53,031 bases of DNA. It comes from Anaeromyxobacter terrae (GTDB lineage Bacteria; Myxococcota; Myxococcia; Myxococcales; Anaeromyxobacteraceae). The stretch spans positions 1 through 53,031 of the forward strand of contig NZ_JALCYY010000037.1 of NCBI RefSeq assembly GCF_022690685.1, in the 5' to 3' direction. Positions 1 to 9,720 of this stretch are shown here, piece by piece. The notes under the pieces were generated by a model. The model had not been told where the DNA came from, did no database searches, and saw only the letters and a list, made by a program, of their open reading frames with translations. The translations under genes were made by a program, and so were the position numbers. The stretch's first letter is position 1. Each line of letters starts with the position of its first letter.

Positions 1-1486
1 GGGTCGGCTGGCTGGCGGCAGGGGGCGGCGGGGTCGTCGGGCCGGGCGCCGGCGCGGGGGCGCCGGGGCCGGCGGGTGGGGCGGCCGCGGGCGGGCGCTG
101 CGGCGCCGGGATCTCCGGTGCTCCCGCGGACGGCGTCACGGTGAGGACGACGCGCGCGTCCTTGCGGAGGAAGCGACGGGTGGCGGCGGAGACGTCCGCG
201 GCGGTGAGGGCGCGGAAGCGGGCGAGGTCCTTCGCGAGGTAGCCCGGATCCCCGGCGCGCAGGTAGTAGTCGGCGAGCGTCGCGGCGCGGCCGCCGAAGC
301 CGCCCACCGGCTCGAGCGAGAAGATCGCGCCCGACTCGATGACGTTCTTCGCGCGCTGCAGCTCCTCCGCGGTCGGCGGCTCCGCGGCGAGCCGCGCGAC
401 CTCCTCGTCGATCTCCTTCTCGAGCCGCTCGAGCGGGACCCCCGGCTTCGGCGTCGCGACGACGAGGAAGATGCCCGCGAGCGCCTGCGGCGACTGGCCC
501 GCGGAGACGCTCTGCGCGATCCGCTCGTCCATCACGAGCCGCTTCACGAGCCGCGCGCTCTTCCCCTCCGAGAGCACCTGCCCGGCGACGCTGAGCGCCG
601 CGTCGCCGTCGGCGAAGACCTTCGGCGTCTGCCACGCCATGTAGAGGCGGGGGAGCTGCACCCGGTCCTGCATGGTCACGCGCTTCTCTGCCGTGAGGGG
701 CGCCGGCGCGGGCGCGGCCGCCGCCGGCTTCTGCTTGCCGGGGATCCCCCCGAACCACTTCTGGACGAGCGCGCGCGTCTTCCCCGGGTCGATGTCGCCG
801 GCGATGGCGAGCACCGCGTTCTCCGGGCCGTACCAGCGCTGGAAGAACTCCTTCACGTCCCCGAGCGTCGCCGCCTCGAGGTCCTCGTGGGAGCCGATCG
901 GCATCCAGTGGTAGGGGAACTCCGGGCTGAAGAGGTTCGAGAGGATCTTCTCGTAGGCCAGCCCGTACGGCTGCATCTCGTAGTTCTCGCGCCGCTCGTT
1001 GCGCACCACGTCGCGCTGGTTGTCGAGCTTGTCCTGCGTGAGCGTGGGCAGGAGGAACCCCATGCGGTCCGCCTCGACGAACAGCATCTGCTCGAGCGCG
1101 CTCGTGGGGACCTGCTCCCAGTACTGCGTCGTGTCCTGCGAGGTGGACCCGTTGCCGCTCCCGCCCGCCGCGTCGAGGAGGCGGTCCGCCTCGCCCTTCG
1201 GCAGGTGCTCCGTCCCCTGGAACATGAGGTGCTCGAAGAGGTGGGCGAACCCGGTGCGCCCCTCCTTCTCGTTCTTCGAGCCGACGTCGTACTGGACGTG
1301 GACGCCGACGATCGGCGTCGTGTGATCCTCGTGGAGGATCACGGTGAGGCCGTTCTCGAGCCGGAAGAGCGTGTAGGGGATCTCGGGCGCGCTCGCCGCC
1401 GGGCTCGCCGCGGCGGGAGCCTGCGCGCGGGGGACGGCGGGGAGGAGCGCGACGGCGAGCGCGGTCGCGACGATTCTCGGCGTCAT
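1..1486 (-). CDS. M16 family zinc peptidase, secreted (partial, C-terminus outside window)
   Basis: The ORF runs leftwards from ATG at 1486 and is still open at the window edge, so about 495 residues are seen. It opens with a signal peptide (MTPRIVATALAVALLPAVPRAQA). The inverted zinc motif HxxEH is intact in AHLFEHLMFQGTEH (H82, E85, H86), followed by the family's GGSGNGST region and the EADRM segment, so an active pitrilysin/insulinase-type metallopeptidase acting outside the cytoplasm is expected. The last ~45 visible residues are a low-complexity Pro/Ala tail. It is divergent from the DUF5916 gene; the two share a ~157-bp gap. On the coding strand a TATAAC hexamer lies only 8 nt before the ATG, which would imply a leaderless message if it is a -10 box (speculative). 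M16 peptidases often work in pairs; a partner could lie beyond the left edge. Confidence 0.93.
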   Translation of the reverse strand, partial: MTPRIVATALAVALLPAVPRAQAPAAASPAASAPEIPYTLFRLENGLTVILHEDHTTPIVGVHVQYDVGSKNEKEGRTGFAHLFEHLMFQGTEHLPKGEADRLLDAAGGSGNGSTSQDTTQYWEQVPTSALEQMLFVEADRMGFLLPTLTQDKLDNQRDVVRNERRENYEMQPYGLAYEKILSNLFSPEFPYHWMPIGSHEDLEAATLGDVKEFFQRWYGPENAVLAIAGDIDPGKTRALVQKWFGGIPGKQKPAAAAPAPAPLTAEKRVTMQDRVQLPRLYMAWQTPKVFADGDAALSVAGQVLSEGKSARLVKRLVMDERIAQSVSAGQSPQALAGIFLVVATPKPGVPLERLEKEIDEEVARLAAEPPTAEELQRAKNVIESGAIFSLEPVGGFGGRAATLADYYLRAGDPGYLAKDLARFRALTAADVSAATRRFLRKDARVVLTVTPSAGAPEIPAPQRPPAAAPPAGPGAPAPAPGPTTPPPPAASQPT

Positions 1487-1643
1487 GGCGCCGCGTTATA
1501 AGCTCCGCCCCCTCCGCCGTCACGTTCCGCAGCGGGCGCCCTCCTTTCCGCCGGCCCGCCGTGCGAGATTTCCCCCGCCGCGCAGCGCGCCGTCCCGACC
1601 TCGACCCCGACTCCAACGCCCCGCCCTGCGCCCACCAGCCCCG

Positions 1644-4250
1644 ATGGTCCGACGCTCGCTCGCGCTCCTCTCGGCCACGCTCGCCCTGCCCGCGCTCGCC
1701 GCCGCCCCGGGCGAGCCGCTCACTGCCGCGCGCCGCAGCGGCGAGATCATCCTCGACGGACGGCTCGAGGATCCGGCCTGGGATCTCGCCCCCCTCTACG
1801 ACGGCTTCGTCCAGAGCTTCCCCGCCGAGGGCGCGGAGCCGTCGGAGCGCACCGAGGTGCGCGTCCTCTTCGACGATCGCGCGCTGTACGTCGGGATCGT
1901 CGCGCACGACCGCAGCCCGGGCGAGGTGCGCCGGCCGCTCGGGCGCCGCGATCGCGCGCCCTACTCCGACGCGGTGACGGTGGTCATCGACTCGATGCAC
2001 GACCACCGCGCCGCCTACGTCTTCGAGATCAACGCGGCCGGGGTGCAGACCGACGCGCTCCTCTTCGAGGACGACTCCTCGACGAACGACTGGGACGCGG
2101 TGTGGGACGGCGCGACGGCAGCACTCCCCGACGGCTGGGGCGCCGAGCTGCGCATCCCGCTCGCCGCGCTGCGCTTCTCGAACGCCCCGGTCCAGACCTG
2201 GGGGTTCGGGGTGAAGCGCGTCATCGCGCGGCGCCATGAGCAGGTCCTCTCCGTGCTCATCCCGCGCGGCACGCGCGGGCAGGTCGCACGGCTCGGCAGC
2301 CTCGTGGGGCTCGAGGGGCTCGTGCCGGTGCAGGAGCTCGAGGTCGCCCCCTACACCGCGGCGCGGCTCGCCTTCCGGCCGCGCGTCTCCGACGCGCCGA
2401 GCCCGCGCGACGCCGATCCGGTGGGCGACGTGGGGCTCGACGTGCGCGCGTCGCTCGGCCGCGCCCTCGCGCTCCAGGGCACGCTCAACCCGGACTTCGG
2501 GCAGGTCGAGGCGGACGAGATCATCCAGAACCTCTCCACCTTCGAGATCTTCTTCCCGGAGAAGCGCCCCTTCTTCACGCAGGGGATGGATCTCTTCCAG
2601 CCGGCCGCGATCCCCGGGCGCCGCTCCCCGCAGCAGCTCTTCTACTCGCGGCGCATCGGCCTCGACGCGCCCATCCTCGGCGCCGCCAAGCTCACCGGGA
2701 AGCCCAGCGACAGGCTGCAGGTCGGCCTCGTCGACGCGCTCGTCACCGGCGCGGGCGCGGGCCTTCCGGAGGCGACGCCCGACCGCTCCTTCCGCTTCGA
2801 GGCGGCGCAGCCCCTCCACTTCGGCCCGCGCTCCTCGCTCCCGGAGCTCGCGCCGGCGCCGCGGAACTTCCTCGCCGGCGTCGCGCGCTACCAGCCTGCC
2901 CCCTCGCGCAGCTTCGGCGCGACCTTCACCTCGGCCCTGCCCCTCGGCCCGGCCTGCTCCATCACCGACGCCGAGAAGGACGACGAGGCGGAGGACCCGC
3001 GCGAGCGCCGCCCCGCGCGCTGCGACGTGCTCGGCGGCAACGCCGCCGCGCTCGACTGGAACGTCCGCTCGGCGGATGGCGAGTGGTTCCTCGTCGGCCA
3101 GGCCACCGGGTCGCAGGCCCTCGGCGGCGCCCCGTCGCGCCTGGCTCCCGGCGCGCCCGTCGCGCCCCGGTCGCGCACGCTCGCGGACGGGACGGTGCTC
3201 CAGGTGGGCGACCCCGGCTACGGCGCCCACGCGGCGCTCGGCCGCGCAGGCGGGGAGCCGTGGCGCTTCGAGGCCCACTGGGAGTACGAGTCCCCGAAGC
3301 TCGACGTCAACGCGCTCGGCTACCAGCGGACGCAGAACGAGCAGCTCGGCCGCGCGCTCGTGCGCTACGTCCGGCCCACCGGCGGCGGCCCGTTCCACTC
3401 CTACGCGCTCGTCACCGGCGTGGAGGGACATCGCACCACCGACGGGCGCGGCCTCGCGCGAACGAAGCAGTTCTGGATCGGGGGAGAGGCCCAGCTCCGC
3501 ACGTACCAGTGGCTGGGCTGCACGGCCGTCGTGGAGGGCGCCTCCTGGGACGTGCGCGAGATCTCCGAGACGGGCGTCGCGCTCGAGCGGCCAGGGTTCA
3601 CGTACGGTGAGTGCTACGTCGCGCTCGACCCCTCGAGGCCGGTCTCGCTCCAGCTCGACGCCGGTGCCGGCCGCACGGCGGCGGCGGGTCCGCTCGCGGC
3701 CGTCGGCTACTGGGGGACGAAGGGCCAGCTCGTGGTGCGGCCGCACGCGCGGCTCGAGAGCCGCCTCGACGTGGACTACGAGGCGTCGCGCTGGGGGGCG
3801 CGCTACGTCGACGAGCCCACCGCCGGCGTCTACCGGTTCGCCGGTCTCGACGCCCCCTCGCTGTCCGTCACGCTGCGCCAGCAGGTCGTCGTCACCCCCC
3901 GCCTCACGCTCCAGGGGTACGCGCAGCTCTTCACGTCCTTCGGCGAGTTCCGCGGGTTCCGCCAGGCCTCGGCGCGCGACCGGAAGGTGACGCTCGCCTC
4001 GCTCTCGCCCGCCGACGCGCCGCCGCCGAGCGAGAACGACTTCCGCGAGGGCGCGCTCAACCTGAACGCCGTGCTGCGCTGGGAGTACCGGCTCGGCTCG
4101 ACCCTCTACCTCGTCTACACCCGCGCCCAGCGCGAGCTCGACTGGGACGGCGCGGGGGCACTGCCCGCCACGCTCCGGCCGCACGCGCTCGGCTCGGGCC
4201 CGGCGACCGACACCCTCCTCGTGAAGTGGACGTACTACTGGACGCGCTGA
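1644..4250 (+). CDS. DUF5916 family protein with N-terminal CBM9-like domain
   Basis: Secreted protein of 868 residues. I chose ATG 1644 because it begins a clean signal peptide (MVRRSLALLSATLALPALAAA); the same frame is open further upstream to 1485, but that would overlap the start of the divergent peptidase. Residues ~25-210 resemble the carbohydrate-binding family 9-like domain (LDGRLEDPAWDLAP, VRVLFDDRALYVGIVAHD). The centre contains the DUF5916 hallmark (NPDFGQVEADEIIQNLSTFE, then FFPEKRPFFTQG), and the C-terminal half has alternating short hydrophobic strands ending in an aromatic residue pattern (KWTYYWTR), as in outer-membrane beta-barrels. Family members are predicted outer-membrane proteins; the substrate is unknown. 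It stands alone; the response regulator follows after 80 bp. Confidence 0.88.
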   Translation: MVRRSLALLSATLALPALAAAPGEPLTAARRSGEIILDGRLEDPAWDLAPLYDGFVQSFPAEGAEPSERTEVRVLFDDRALYVGIVAHDRSPGEVRRPLGRRDRAPYSDAVTVVIDSMHDHRAAYVFEINAAGVQTDALLFEDDSSTNDWDAVWDGATAALPDGWGAELRIPLAALRFSNAPVQTWGFGVKRVIARRHEQVLSVLIPRGTRGQVARLGSLVGLEGLVPVQELEVAPYTAARLAFRPRVSDAPSPRDADPVGDVGLDVRASLGRALALQGTLNPDFGQVEADEIIQNLSTFEIFFPEKRPFFTQGMDLFQPAAIPGRRSPQQLFYSRRIGLDAPILGAAKLTGKPSDRLQVGLVDALVTGAGAGLPEATPDRSFRFEAAQPLHFGPRSSLPELAPAPRNFLAGVARYQPAPSRSFGATFTSALPLGPACSITDAEKDDEAEDPRERRPARCDVLGGNAAALDWNVRSADGEWFLVGQATGSQALGGAPSRLAPGAPVAPRSRTLADGTVLQVGDPGYGAHAALGRAGGEPWRFEAHWEYESPKLDVNALGYQRTQNEQLGRALVRYVRPTGGGPFHSYALVTGVEGHRTTDGRGLARTKQFWIGGEAQLRTYQWLGCTAVVEGASWDVREISETGVALERPGFTYGECYVALDPSRPVSLQLDAGAGRTAAAGPLAAVGYWGTKGQLVVRPHARLESRLDVDYEASRWGARYVDEPTAGVYRFAGLDAPSLSVTLRQQVVVTPRLTLQGYAQLFTSFGEFRGFRQASARDRKVTLASLSPADAPPPSENDFREGALNLNAVLRWEYRLGSTLYLVYTRAQRELDWDGAGALPATLRPHALGSGPATDTLLVKWTYYWTR

Positions 4251-4330
4251 CCGATCGGGCGCCGGCAGGCGAGCCATCGTACGCCCCCCAGGGTTGCGCC
4301 CGCCCGCTGCGGGGGTATGCTCGCTCCCGC

Positions 4331-4720
4331 ATGACGCCCCCTTCGCAGCCCCCGCTCAGGATCCTCCTCGCAGAGGACGACGCGGCGCTCGCGAAGCTGT
4401 ACGGCAGCTATGCGACCGACCGGGGGCACGCCGTCTCGTTCGCGCGCGACGGCGTCGAGACCCTGGCCGCGGCCCTGGCGCAGCTGCCGGATGTCATCCT
4501 GCTCGACGTCGCCATGCCGACGCTCGACGGCCGCGACGTCCTCCGGCAGCTCAAGGCGGACCCTCGCACCGCGGCCATCCCGGTGCTCGTCGTCTCCGCG
4601 CTCGGGGGCGACCAGCACATGCGCGACCTGCTCGTGGAGCTCGGCGCCTCCGACGTGATGGAGAAGCCGGTCGATCTCCAGATCGCCTTCAACAAGGCCG
4701 AGCGGATGGTGCGCGGGTAG
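4331..4720 (+). CDS. Single-domain (CheY-like) response regulator
   Basis: 129 residues consisting only of a receiver domain. The acidic pocket (E15, D16, D17), phospho-acceptor D59 (VILLDVAMP), switch Ser89 (VLVVSALGG) and invariant Lys112 (VMEKPVD) are all present, so it should be phosphorylatable. It has no output domain, so it probably acts by protein-protein contact or as a phosphorelay intermediate. No histidine kinase is adjacent: the upstream neighbour is the DUF5916 protein and downstream is glgC on the opposite strand, only 26 bp away. Orphan receivers are common in Myxococcota. The partner cannot be told from the sequence. Confidence 0.93.
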   Translation: MTPPSQPPLRILLAEDDAALAKLYGSYATDRGHAVSFARDGVETLAAALAQLPDVILLDVAMPTLDGRDVLRQLKADPRTAAIPVLVVSALGGDQHMRDLLVELGASDVMEKPVDLQIAFNKAERMVRG

Positions 4721-4746
4721 AGGCGGAGCGCCGAGGCGGGTCGCTT

Positions 4747-5988
4747 TCAGCGGTCCGGCTCGATCCGCATCGCCTTCGGGATCACCACGATCCCGCTCTC
4801 GGTGACGTGGAAGCGCTTGCGGTCCTGCTCGGGGTCGTAGCCGATGGTGGTGTTCGCCGGGATCTCGACGTGCTTGTCGACGATGGCGCGGCGGATCCGG
4901 CAGTGGCGCCCGATGTTCACGTTCTCGAAGAGGATCGAGTCCTCGACCGTGGAGTAGCTGTTGATCCGCACCTTGGGCGAGAGGATGCAGTGGTGGGCGT
5001 GGCCGCCCGAGATGATGCAGCCCTCCGACACGAGCGAGTCGGTGGCGTGGCCGACGCGGCCCTCCTGCTCGTTGTTGAAGACGAACTTCACGGGCGGGAA
5101 GTTGTGCTGCGCGGTGAAGATGGGCCAGCGGTCGTTGTAGAGCGAGAAGGACGGGTCCACGTCCACGAGGTCCATGTTGGCCTGGTAGTAGGCGTCGAGG
5201 CTGCCGACGTCGCGCCAGTAGCCGCGCTCCTTCTCGCCCTGCCCCGGCACCACGTTCTTCCCGAAGTCGTAGACGAAGACGCGCTTCCCCTCGTACATCG
5301 CGGCGACGATGGACTTGCCGAAGTCGTGCGCGCTCTTGGGATCGCCGGCGTCGCGGACGATCTCCTGCACGAGCGCGTCGGTGGTGAAGAGGTAGTTCCC
5401 CATCGACGCGAGCGCGCGGGTGGGATCCCCCGGCATCGTCTTCACGTCGCTCTTCGGCTTCTCGACCCAGCCGATCATCCGCCCGTCGGCGTCCACCTCG
5501 ATGATCCCGAACTCGCTCGCCTCGTGGACCGGCACCGGGATCGCGGCGACGGTGAGGTCCGCGCGCTTCTCCTCGTGGAACTGCAGCATCTGCCGGACGT
5601 CCATCCGGTAGATGTTGTCGGCGCCGAAGATGAAGGTGTACTCGGGCTCCTCGTCGGTGATGATGTTGAGGTTCTGGTAGATCGCGTCGGCAGAGCCCTC
5701 GAACCACTTCGGGCCGACGCGCATCTGCGCCGGGACGATCTCCACGTACTGGTCGAGCAGCGCCGTGAGCCGCCAGCCGCGCTGGATGTGGGCGTTCAGG
5801 GACTCGGACTTGTACTGCACGAGCACCTTCATCTTGAGGACACCCGAGTTGGCGAAGTTCGACAGGACGAAGTCGATGATCCGGTAGCGACCGCCGAAGG
5901 GGACGGCGGGCTTGGCCCGCTCCCGCGTGAGCGGGTCGAGCCGGCGGCCCTCGCCGCCGGCGAGGATCATCGCGAGAAGCTTCGCCAT
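4747..5988 (-). CDS. glgC: Glucose-1-phosphate adenylyltransferase
   Basis: 413 residues, typical for bacterial ADP-glucose pyrophosphorylase, which makes ADP-glucose from ATP and glucose-1-phosphate as the committed step of glycogen (and trehalose-related) synthesis. The nucleotide-binding start ([14 protein letters not shown]), [16 protein letters not shown], the GSADAIYQN segment, the sugar-phosphate site region ([17 protein letters not shown]) and the C-terminal left-handed beta-helix repeats ([20 protein letters not shown]) are all visible. No other glg gene is nearby. A ~210-bp non-coding region separates it from ogt upstream and presumably holds its promoter. The start ATG at 5988 fits the family N-terminus. 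Confidence 0.97.
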   Translation of the reverse strand: MAKLLAMILAGGEGRRLDPLTRERAKPAVPFGGRYRIIDFVLSNFANSGVLKMKVLVQYKSESLNAHIQRGWRLTALLDQYVEIVPAQMRVGPKWFEGSADAIYQNLNIITDEEPEYTFIFGADNIYRMDVRQMLQFHEEKRADLTVAAIPVPVHEASEFGIIEVDADGRMIGWVEKPKSDVKTMPGDPTRALASMGNYLFTTDALVQEIVRDAGDPKSAHDFGKSIVAAMYEGKRVFVYDFGKNVVPGQGEKERGYWRDVGSLDAYYQANMDLVDVDPSFSLYNDRWPIFTAQHNFPPVKFVFNNEQEGRVGHATDSLVSEGCIISGGHAHHCILSPKVRINSYSTVEDSILFENVNIGRHCRIRRAIVDKHVEIPANTTIGYDPEQDRKRFHVTESGIVVIPKAMRIEPDR

Positions 5989-6201
5989 CGGGTCACTCCG
6001 CGTGGAGGCTCTTCGAACCCTTCGAGGCTACGCACCCGCGCGAGGCGGGGCAAGGAAGCGGCCGCGCAGCGCGCGGGATGATTCTCGCTCTACCGCGAGG
6101 CCAGGCGCGCGAGCGAGGACGCGGACGCGGTCGCCCCGTCAGGGACAGTGAATCGAATTCCTGGACCGAGCCGGTCGGACGAGACGGGAGGAGGCGCGCC
6201 A

Positions 6202-6687
6202 TCAAGCGAGCCGCAGGAGCGGCCCGTGGTCCGCCTCGTGCGCGAGGAGCCAGCGCTTCACGTCGAGGCCTCCGGCGTAGCCTCCGAGCCGCCCGCCCGT
6301 CTGCACCACCCGATGGCAGGGCACGAGCAAGGCCACCGGGTTCTCGTGGTTCGCGCCGCCCACCGCGCGCGCCGCGCCGGGCCGGCCGAGGCGGGCCGCG
6401 AGCTCGCCGTAGCTCCGGGTCTCGCCCCAGGGGATCTCGAGCAGCGCGTCCCACACCGCCCGCTGGAACGGCGTCCCGCGGAGATCCAGGGCGGGCAGCG
6501 CCGGCGGGCGGCCCGCGAAGTACGCGTCGAGCGCGGCGCCCGCAGCGTCGAGGTGCCCGCGCGCGCACACGGAGGGCCCCGGCCGCGAGCCGCCGCGGTC
6601 GCCGAAGGTCACGCCGAACACGCCCGCGTCGGTCGCCTCCACGGTGAGGACGCCGATGGGGGAGCGGTAGCGGAGGCGCGCGGTCAC
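6202..6687 (-). CDS. ogt: Methylated-DNA--[protein]-cysteine S-methyltransferase
   Basis: 161 residues. The suicide DNA-repair enzyme transfers O6-alkyl groups from guanine (and O4 from thymine) to its own cysteine. The active-site motif PCHRVV is intact with Cys124, preceded by GTPFQRAVWDALLEIPWGETRSYGELA, which contains the helix-turn-helix that inserts into the DNA, and by the Asn hinge in GGANHENP. It lacks the N-terminal AraC-type regulator part found in Ada, so it is an Ogt/AGT type. It lies 10 bp downstream of adenosine deaminase on the same strand and is probably cotranscribed with it. Confidence 0.96.
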   Translation of the reverse strand: MTARLRYRSPIGVLTVEATDAGVFGVTFGDRGGSRPGPSVCARGHLDAAGAALDAYFAGRPPALPALDLRGTPFQRAVWDALLEIPWGETRSYGELAARLGRPGAARAVGGANHENPVALLVPCHRVVQTGGRLGGYAGGLDVKRWLLAHEADHGPLLRLA

Positions 6688-6697
6688 ATCCCGGACT

Positions 6698-7840
6698 CTA
6701 GCGCACCGCGGCCGCGGCGGTCACCGCGGCCCCGGCCTCCTCCGCCGCGCGGCCGCCCGCCGCCGGCGCGGCGAAGCGCGCGAGCACCGCCGCGATCTCG
6801 GCGTTCACGTCGCGGAGCAGCTCCGCCTTCTCCCGGAACGGCAGGAACGCGCTCTTGAACCCCTGCACGAGGAGCGTGCAGAGGTCCTCGAGCGTGAAGC
6901 CCATCCGCTCGTGCGCGAGGCGCAGCTCCTTCGTGAGGCTCGTGTCGGTGATGAGCCGGTTGTCGGTGTTGAGGGTCACCCGGAGCCCGAAGTCGAAGTA
7001 GAACTTGAGCGGGTGGCTCTCGTAGTCCGCGACCGAGCGCGTCTGCACGTTCGACGACGGGCACATCTCGAGCGGGATGCGGTGGTCGTTCAGGTAGTTG
7101 AGGAGGTCCCCGTTCTCGCGCAGCCGCACGCCGTGGCCGATGCGGTGGGCCCCGCAGGTGTGGACCGCCTGGGCGATCGACTCGGGGCCGAACGCCTCGC
7201 CCGCGTGGATCGTCACGTTCACGTTGTTGTCGAGGATGAGCTGCACCGCCTCGCGATGGCGCCGGGCCGGGTGCCCCTCCTCCGCGCCGGCGAGGTCGAA
7301 CCCGACCACCCCCTTGCCCTTGTAGGCGACGGCGAGCTCGGCGAGCCGCACCGAGGTCTGCGGGTCGATGTGGCGGATCCCGCAGATGATCACGTTCGAG
7401 CGGATGCCGGTCTCGCGGTTGGCCGCGCGCAGGCCGTCGAGCACCGCGTCCACGATCGCGGTGGGCTTCAGCCCCTGCCTCGTGTGGAGGACCGGCGAGT
7501 AGCGCACCTCGAGGTAGCGCACGTTCTCCGCGGCGCAGTCGAGCGCGAGCTCGTGGGCCACGCGCCGCAGCGCGTCCTCGGTCTGGAGCACCGAGAGCGT
7601 CACGTCGAAGGCGGTGAGGTACTCCTCGAGCGACTCGCACTGCGCGCCCATCCGCACCGCGCGGGCGAGCCCCTCGGGCGTGTCCGCCGGGAGGCGCACG
7701 CCCTGCGCCTCCCCGAGCTCGAGCAGGGTGCCGAGGCGCAGCGAGCCGTCGAGGTGGCAGTGCAGGTCGGTCTTCGGCAGCGCCCGGAGCAGCTCGTCGG
7801 TCACGGGAATCGCCGCGGGGCCGGTGTTCGCGGTCATCAC
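6698..7840 (-). CDS. add: Adenosine deaminase
   Basis: 380 residues. It hydrolyses adenosine (and deoxyadenosine) to inosine and ammonia in purine salvage. The zinc ligands and substrate motifs are visible: TDLHCHLDGSL near the N-terminus, TIHAGEAFGPESI, RIGHGVRL, PLEMCPSSNVQT and LNTDNRLITDTSL (the catalytic Asp region). The first two codons are both Met; either could be the start. The C-terminal ~25 residues are Ala-rich and not conserved. It is the first gene of a likely two-gene unit with ogt. The gap to the divergent CotH-type gene is ~120 bp. Confidence 0.96.
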   Translation of the reverse strand: MMTANTGPAAIPVTDELLRALPKTDLHCHLDGSLRLGTLLELGEAQGVRLPADTPEGLARAVRMGAQCESLEEYLTAFDVTLSVLQTEDALRRVAHELALDCAAENVRYLEVRYSPVLHTRQGLKPTAIVDAVLDGLRAANRETGIRSNVIICGIRHIDPQTSVRLAELAVAYKGKGVVGFDLAGAEEGHPARRHREAVQLILDNNVNVTIHAGEAFGPESIAQAVHTCGAHRIGHGVRLRENGDLLNYLNDHRIPLEMCPSSNVQTRSVADYESHPLKFYFDFGLRVTLNTDNRLITDTSLTKELRLAHERMGFTLEDLCTLLVQGFKSAFLPFREKAELLRDVNAEIAAVLARFAAPAAGGRAAEEAGAAVTAAAAVR

Positions 7841-7962
7841 CCAAGCTTAAGCCCGGCGGGGGCTCGACGGCGACGACCTGCCCGGTCGCCTGCCGCCCCG
7901 AGGTGTGGCGATCCCCGCCCGGCGGCTCCCGGATCTGCGCCCCTGGATCGCACGTTCTACGG

Positions 7963-9720
7963 GTGAAAAGGCAAGCCCCCCTGCTCGTGGCGTTCGTCCT
8001 CGCGCTCGGTTGCACCGGGGCCGTCGAGAAGCCCGGCCCCACGCCTCCCCCCGAGGAGCCGCCTCCCTACCAGGAGCTCCCCCCTTCCGGACCGTCCTGG
8101 CCCGCGGCCGGCGCGCCGGGCGAGCTCCCCTCGCCCGAGCTCCGCATCCGCCGCCTCGACGTCACGCTCGCGGCCGAGGACCTCGCCCTGCTGGAGGCGA
8201 ACCCGTACTGGGACGTCATGTACCCGGCGACCGTGAAGCTCGACGGCCGGATGGCGATGGGGCTCGTGCGCTACCGCGGCGCCTCCGCCCGCACGCGCCC
8301 GCAGAAGAGCTGGCGGATCGACCTCGACGGCGGCTACGCGCTCGAGGGGCGGGATCGCTTCGCGCTGCTCGCGGAGTACGACGACGCGGCGAAGCTCGTC
8401 GAGCGGCTCGCCGTGGACCTCTACCGCGCCCTCGGCCTGCCGGTCCCGTACGCCCGCTTCGTGAAGCTGTACGTGAACGGCGTCTACCGCGGCGTGTTCC
8501 TCGACATGGAGCGCGTCGGGGGCGAGTACCTCGTCCACCACGGCCACGAGCCGGACGCCTCCATCTACCGCTGCGGCGACCGAAACTGCGAGATGAAGCA
8601 GCTGCCGCGTGCCGAGCTGTCGTACCAGAACGACTTCACGAAGACCCGCAACGAGACGGTGCCCTGGGACGACCTCGACCGCTTCCTCGAGGTCATCAGC
8701 CGGACGGACGACGCCGACCTCGAGCGCAGGCTCGGCGAGGTGATGGACCTCGACGCGTACCTCGGGAATCTCGCCGCGAACGAGCTCATCGCGAACACCG
8801 TCCTCGAGGACGCGCGCGCGTACTGGGTGCACGAGCTGCACGGCGACCTGTGGACCTACGTGCCGTGGGACCTCAACAACGCGCAGCCCTACTGGTCCCG
8901 CGACCTCCCTGCCAGCTCGCCCCTCGGCGGCGTCTGGCGCGAGCCGCAGATCTTCTCGATCTACGACGACGCCGTGAGGCGGATCTACGACGTGCGCGTG
9001 AACGAGCGCGTGGGCCAGAGGCCGACCTGGAGCGTGCTCGCGACGCGCATCTGGGATCACCCCGCCCTGCGCGCGCGCCTGCTCGCCAAGCTCGACTCCG
9101 CCCTCCAGGGCGTCTTCACGCCGGAGCGCGTCGGCCCGTACCTCGAGGCGCTCTGGGCGGTCGTCGGCCCGGAGATCGTCCAGGATCCGTTCGTGGACGC
9201 GACGTGCGCGGAGACCGAGCCCGCCCGGCTCGTGAGGTTCGTCCACGATCGCCGGGAGATCCTCCTCCAGCGCCTGCCGGCGCTGCGCGCGCACGGCTCG
9301 GGTCCGCTCGTCGTGAACGAGATCGGGATCCCCGGCGACGCCGAGGCGGGGTACGTCGAGCTCTACAACCGCGGCAGCACGGACCTCGACCTCTCGGGCG
9401 CGCAGGTCACGGACGATCTGCGCGTCCCCGCGAAGTATGCGCTGCCGGCGGGGACGGTCCTGCCCGCGCACGGCCACCTCGTGCTCGTCGCGGACGGGAC
9501 GCCCTGGGCGCCTCCGGGTCCCGCCGCGGAGCCGCCGCACCTGCCCTTCGTCCTCTCCACGTCGGGCGGCGAGCTCGGCGTGTTCCCCCCGGCCGCCGTG
9601 CACGCTCCGTACGACCTCGTCTACTTCGGCCCGCGCGCGAGCGGCAGCGCCTATGGCCGGACGAGCGACGGCACCGAGACGTTCGGAGACGTCGCGCGCA
9701 CGCCGGGAACCGCCAACTAG
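7963..9720 (+). CDS. CotH-kinase family lipoprotein with C-terminal lamin-tail domain
   Basis: 585 residues from GTG 7963, chosen because it gives a lipoprotein-like leader (VKRQAPLLVAFVLALGC) followed by a Pro-rich spacer; the open frame extends to 7903 without a leader. Residues ~60-430 match the CotH kinase family: a beta-rich start, VRYRGASARTRPQKSWRI, KLYVNGVYRGVFLDMERVGGEYL, and the catalytic-region WTYVPWDLNNAQPYW. Residues ~450-560 look like a lamin-tail domain (VVNEIGIPGDAEAGYVELYN, DLDLSGAQVTDD). CotH proteins phosphorylate spore-coat proteins in Bacillus; in non-sporeforming Gram-negatives the role is unknown and surface attachment is inferred. Its TAG stop overlaps the TAG stop of the convergent helicase in a shared CTAG. 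Confidence 0.88.
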   Translation: MKRQAPLLVAFVLALGCTGAVEKPGPTPPPEEPPPYQELPPSGPSWPAAGAPGELPSPELRIRRLDVTLAAEDLALLEANPYWDVMYPATVKLDGRMAMGLVRYRGASARTRPQKSWRIDLDGGYALEGRDRFALLAEYDDAAKLVERLAVDLYRALGLPVPYARFVKLYVNGVYRGVFLDMERVGGEYLVHHGHEPDASIYRCGDRNCEMKQLPRAELSYQNDFTKTRNETVPWDDLDRFLEVISRTDDADLERRLGEVMDLDAYLGNLAANELIANTVLEDARAYWVHELHGDLWTYVPWDLNNAQPYWSRDLPASSPLGGVWREPQIFSIYDDAVRRIYDVRVNERVGQRPTWSVLATRIWDHPALRARLLAKLDSALQGVFTPERVGPYLEALWAVVGPEIVQDPFVDATCAETEPARLVRFVHDRREILLQRLPALRAHGSGPLVVNEIGIPGDAEAGYVELYNRGSTDLDLSGAQVTDDLRVPAKYALPAGTVLPAHGHLVLVADGTPWAPPGPAAEPPHLPFVLSTSGGELGVFPPAAVHAPYDLVYFGPRASGSAYGRTSDGTETFGDVARTPGTAN

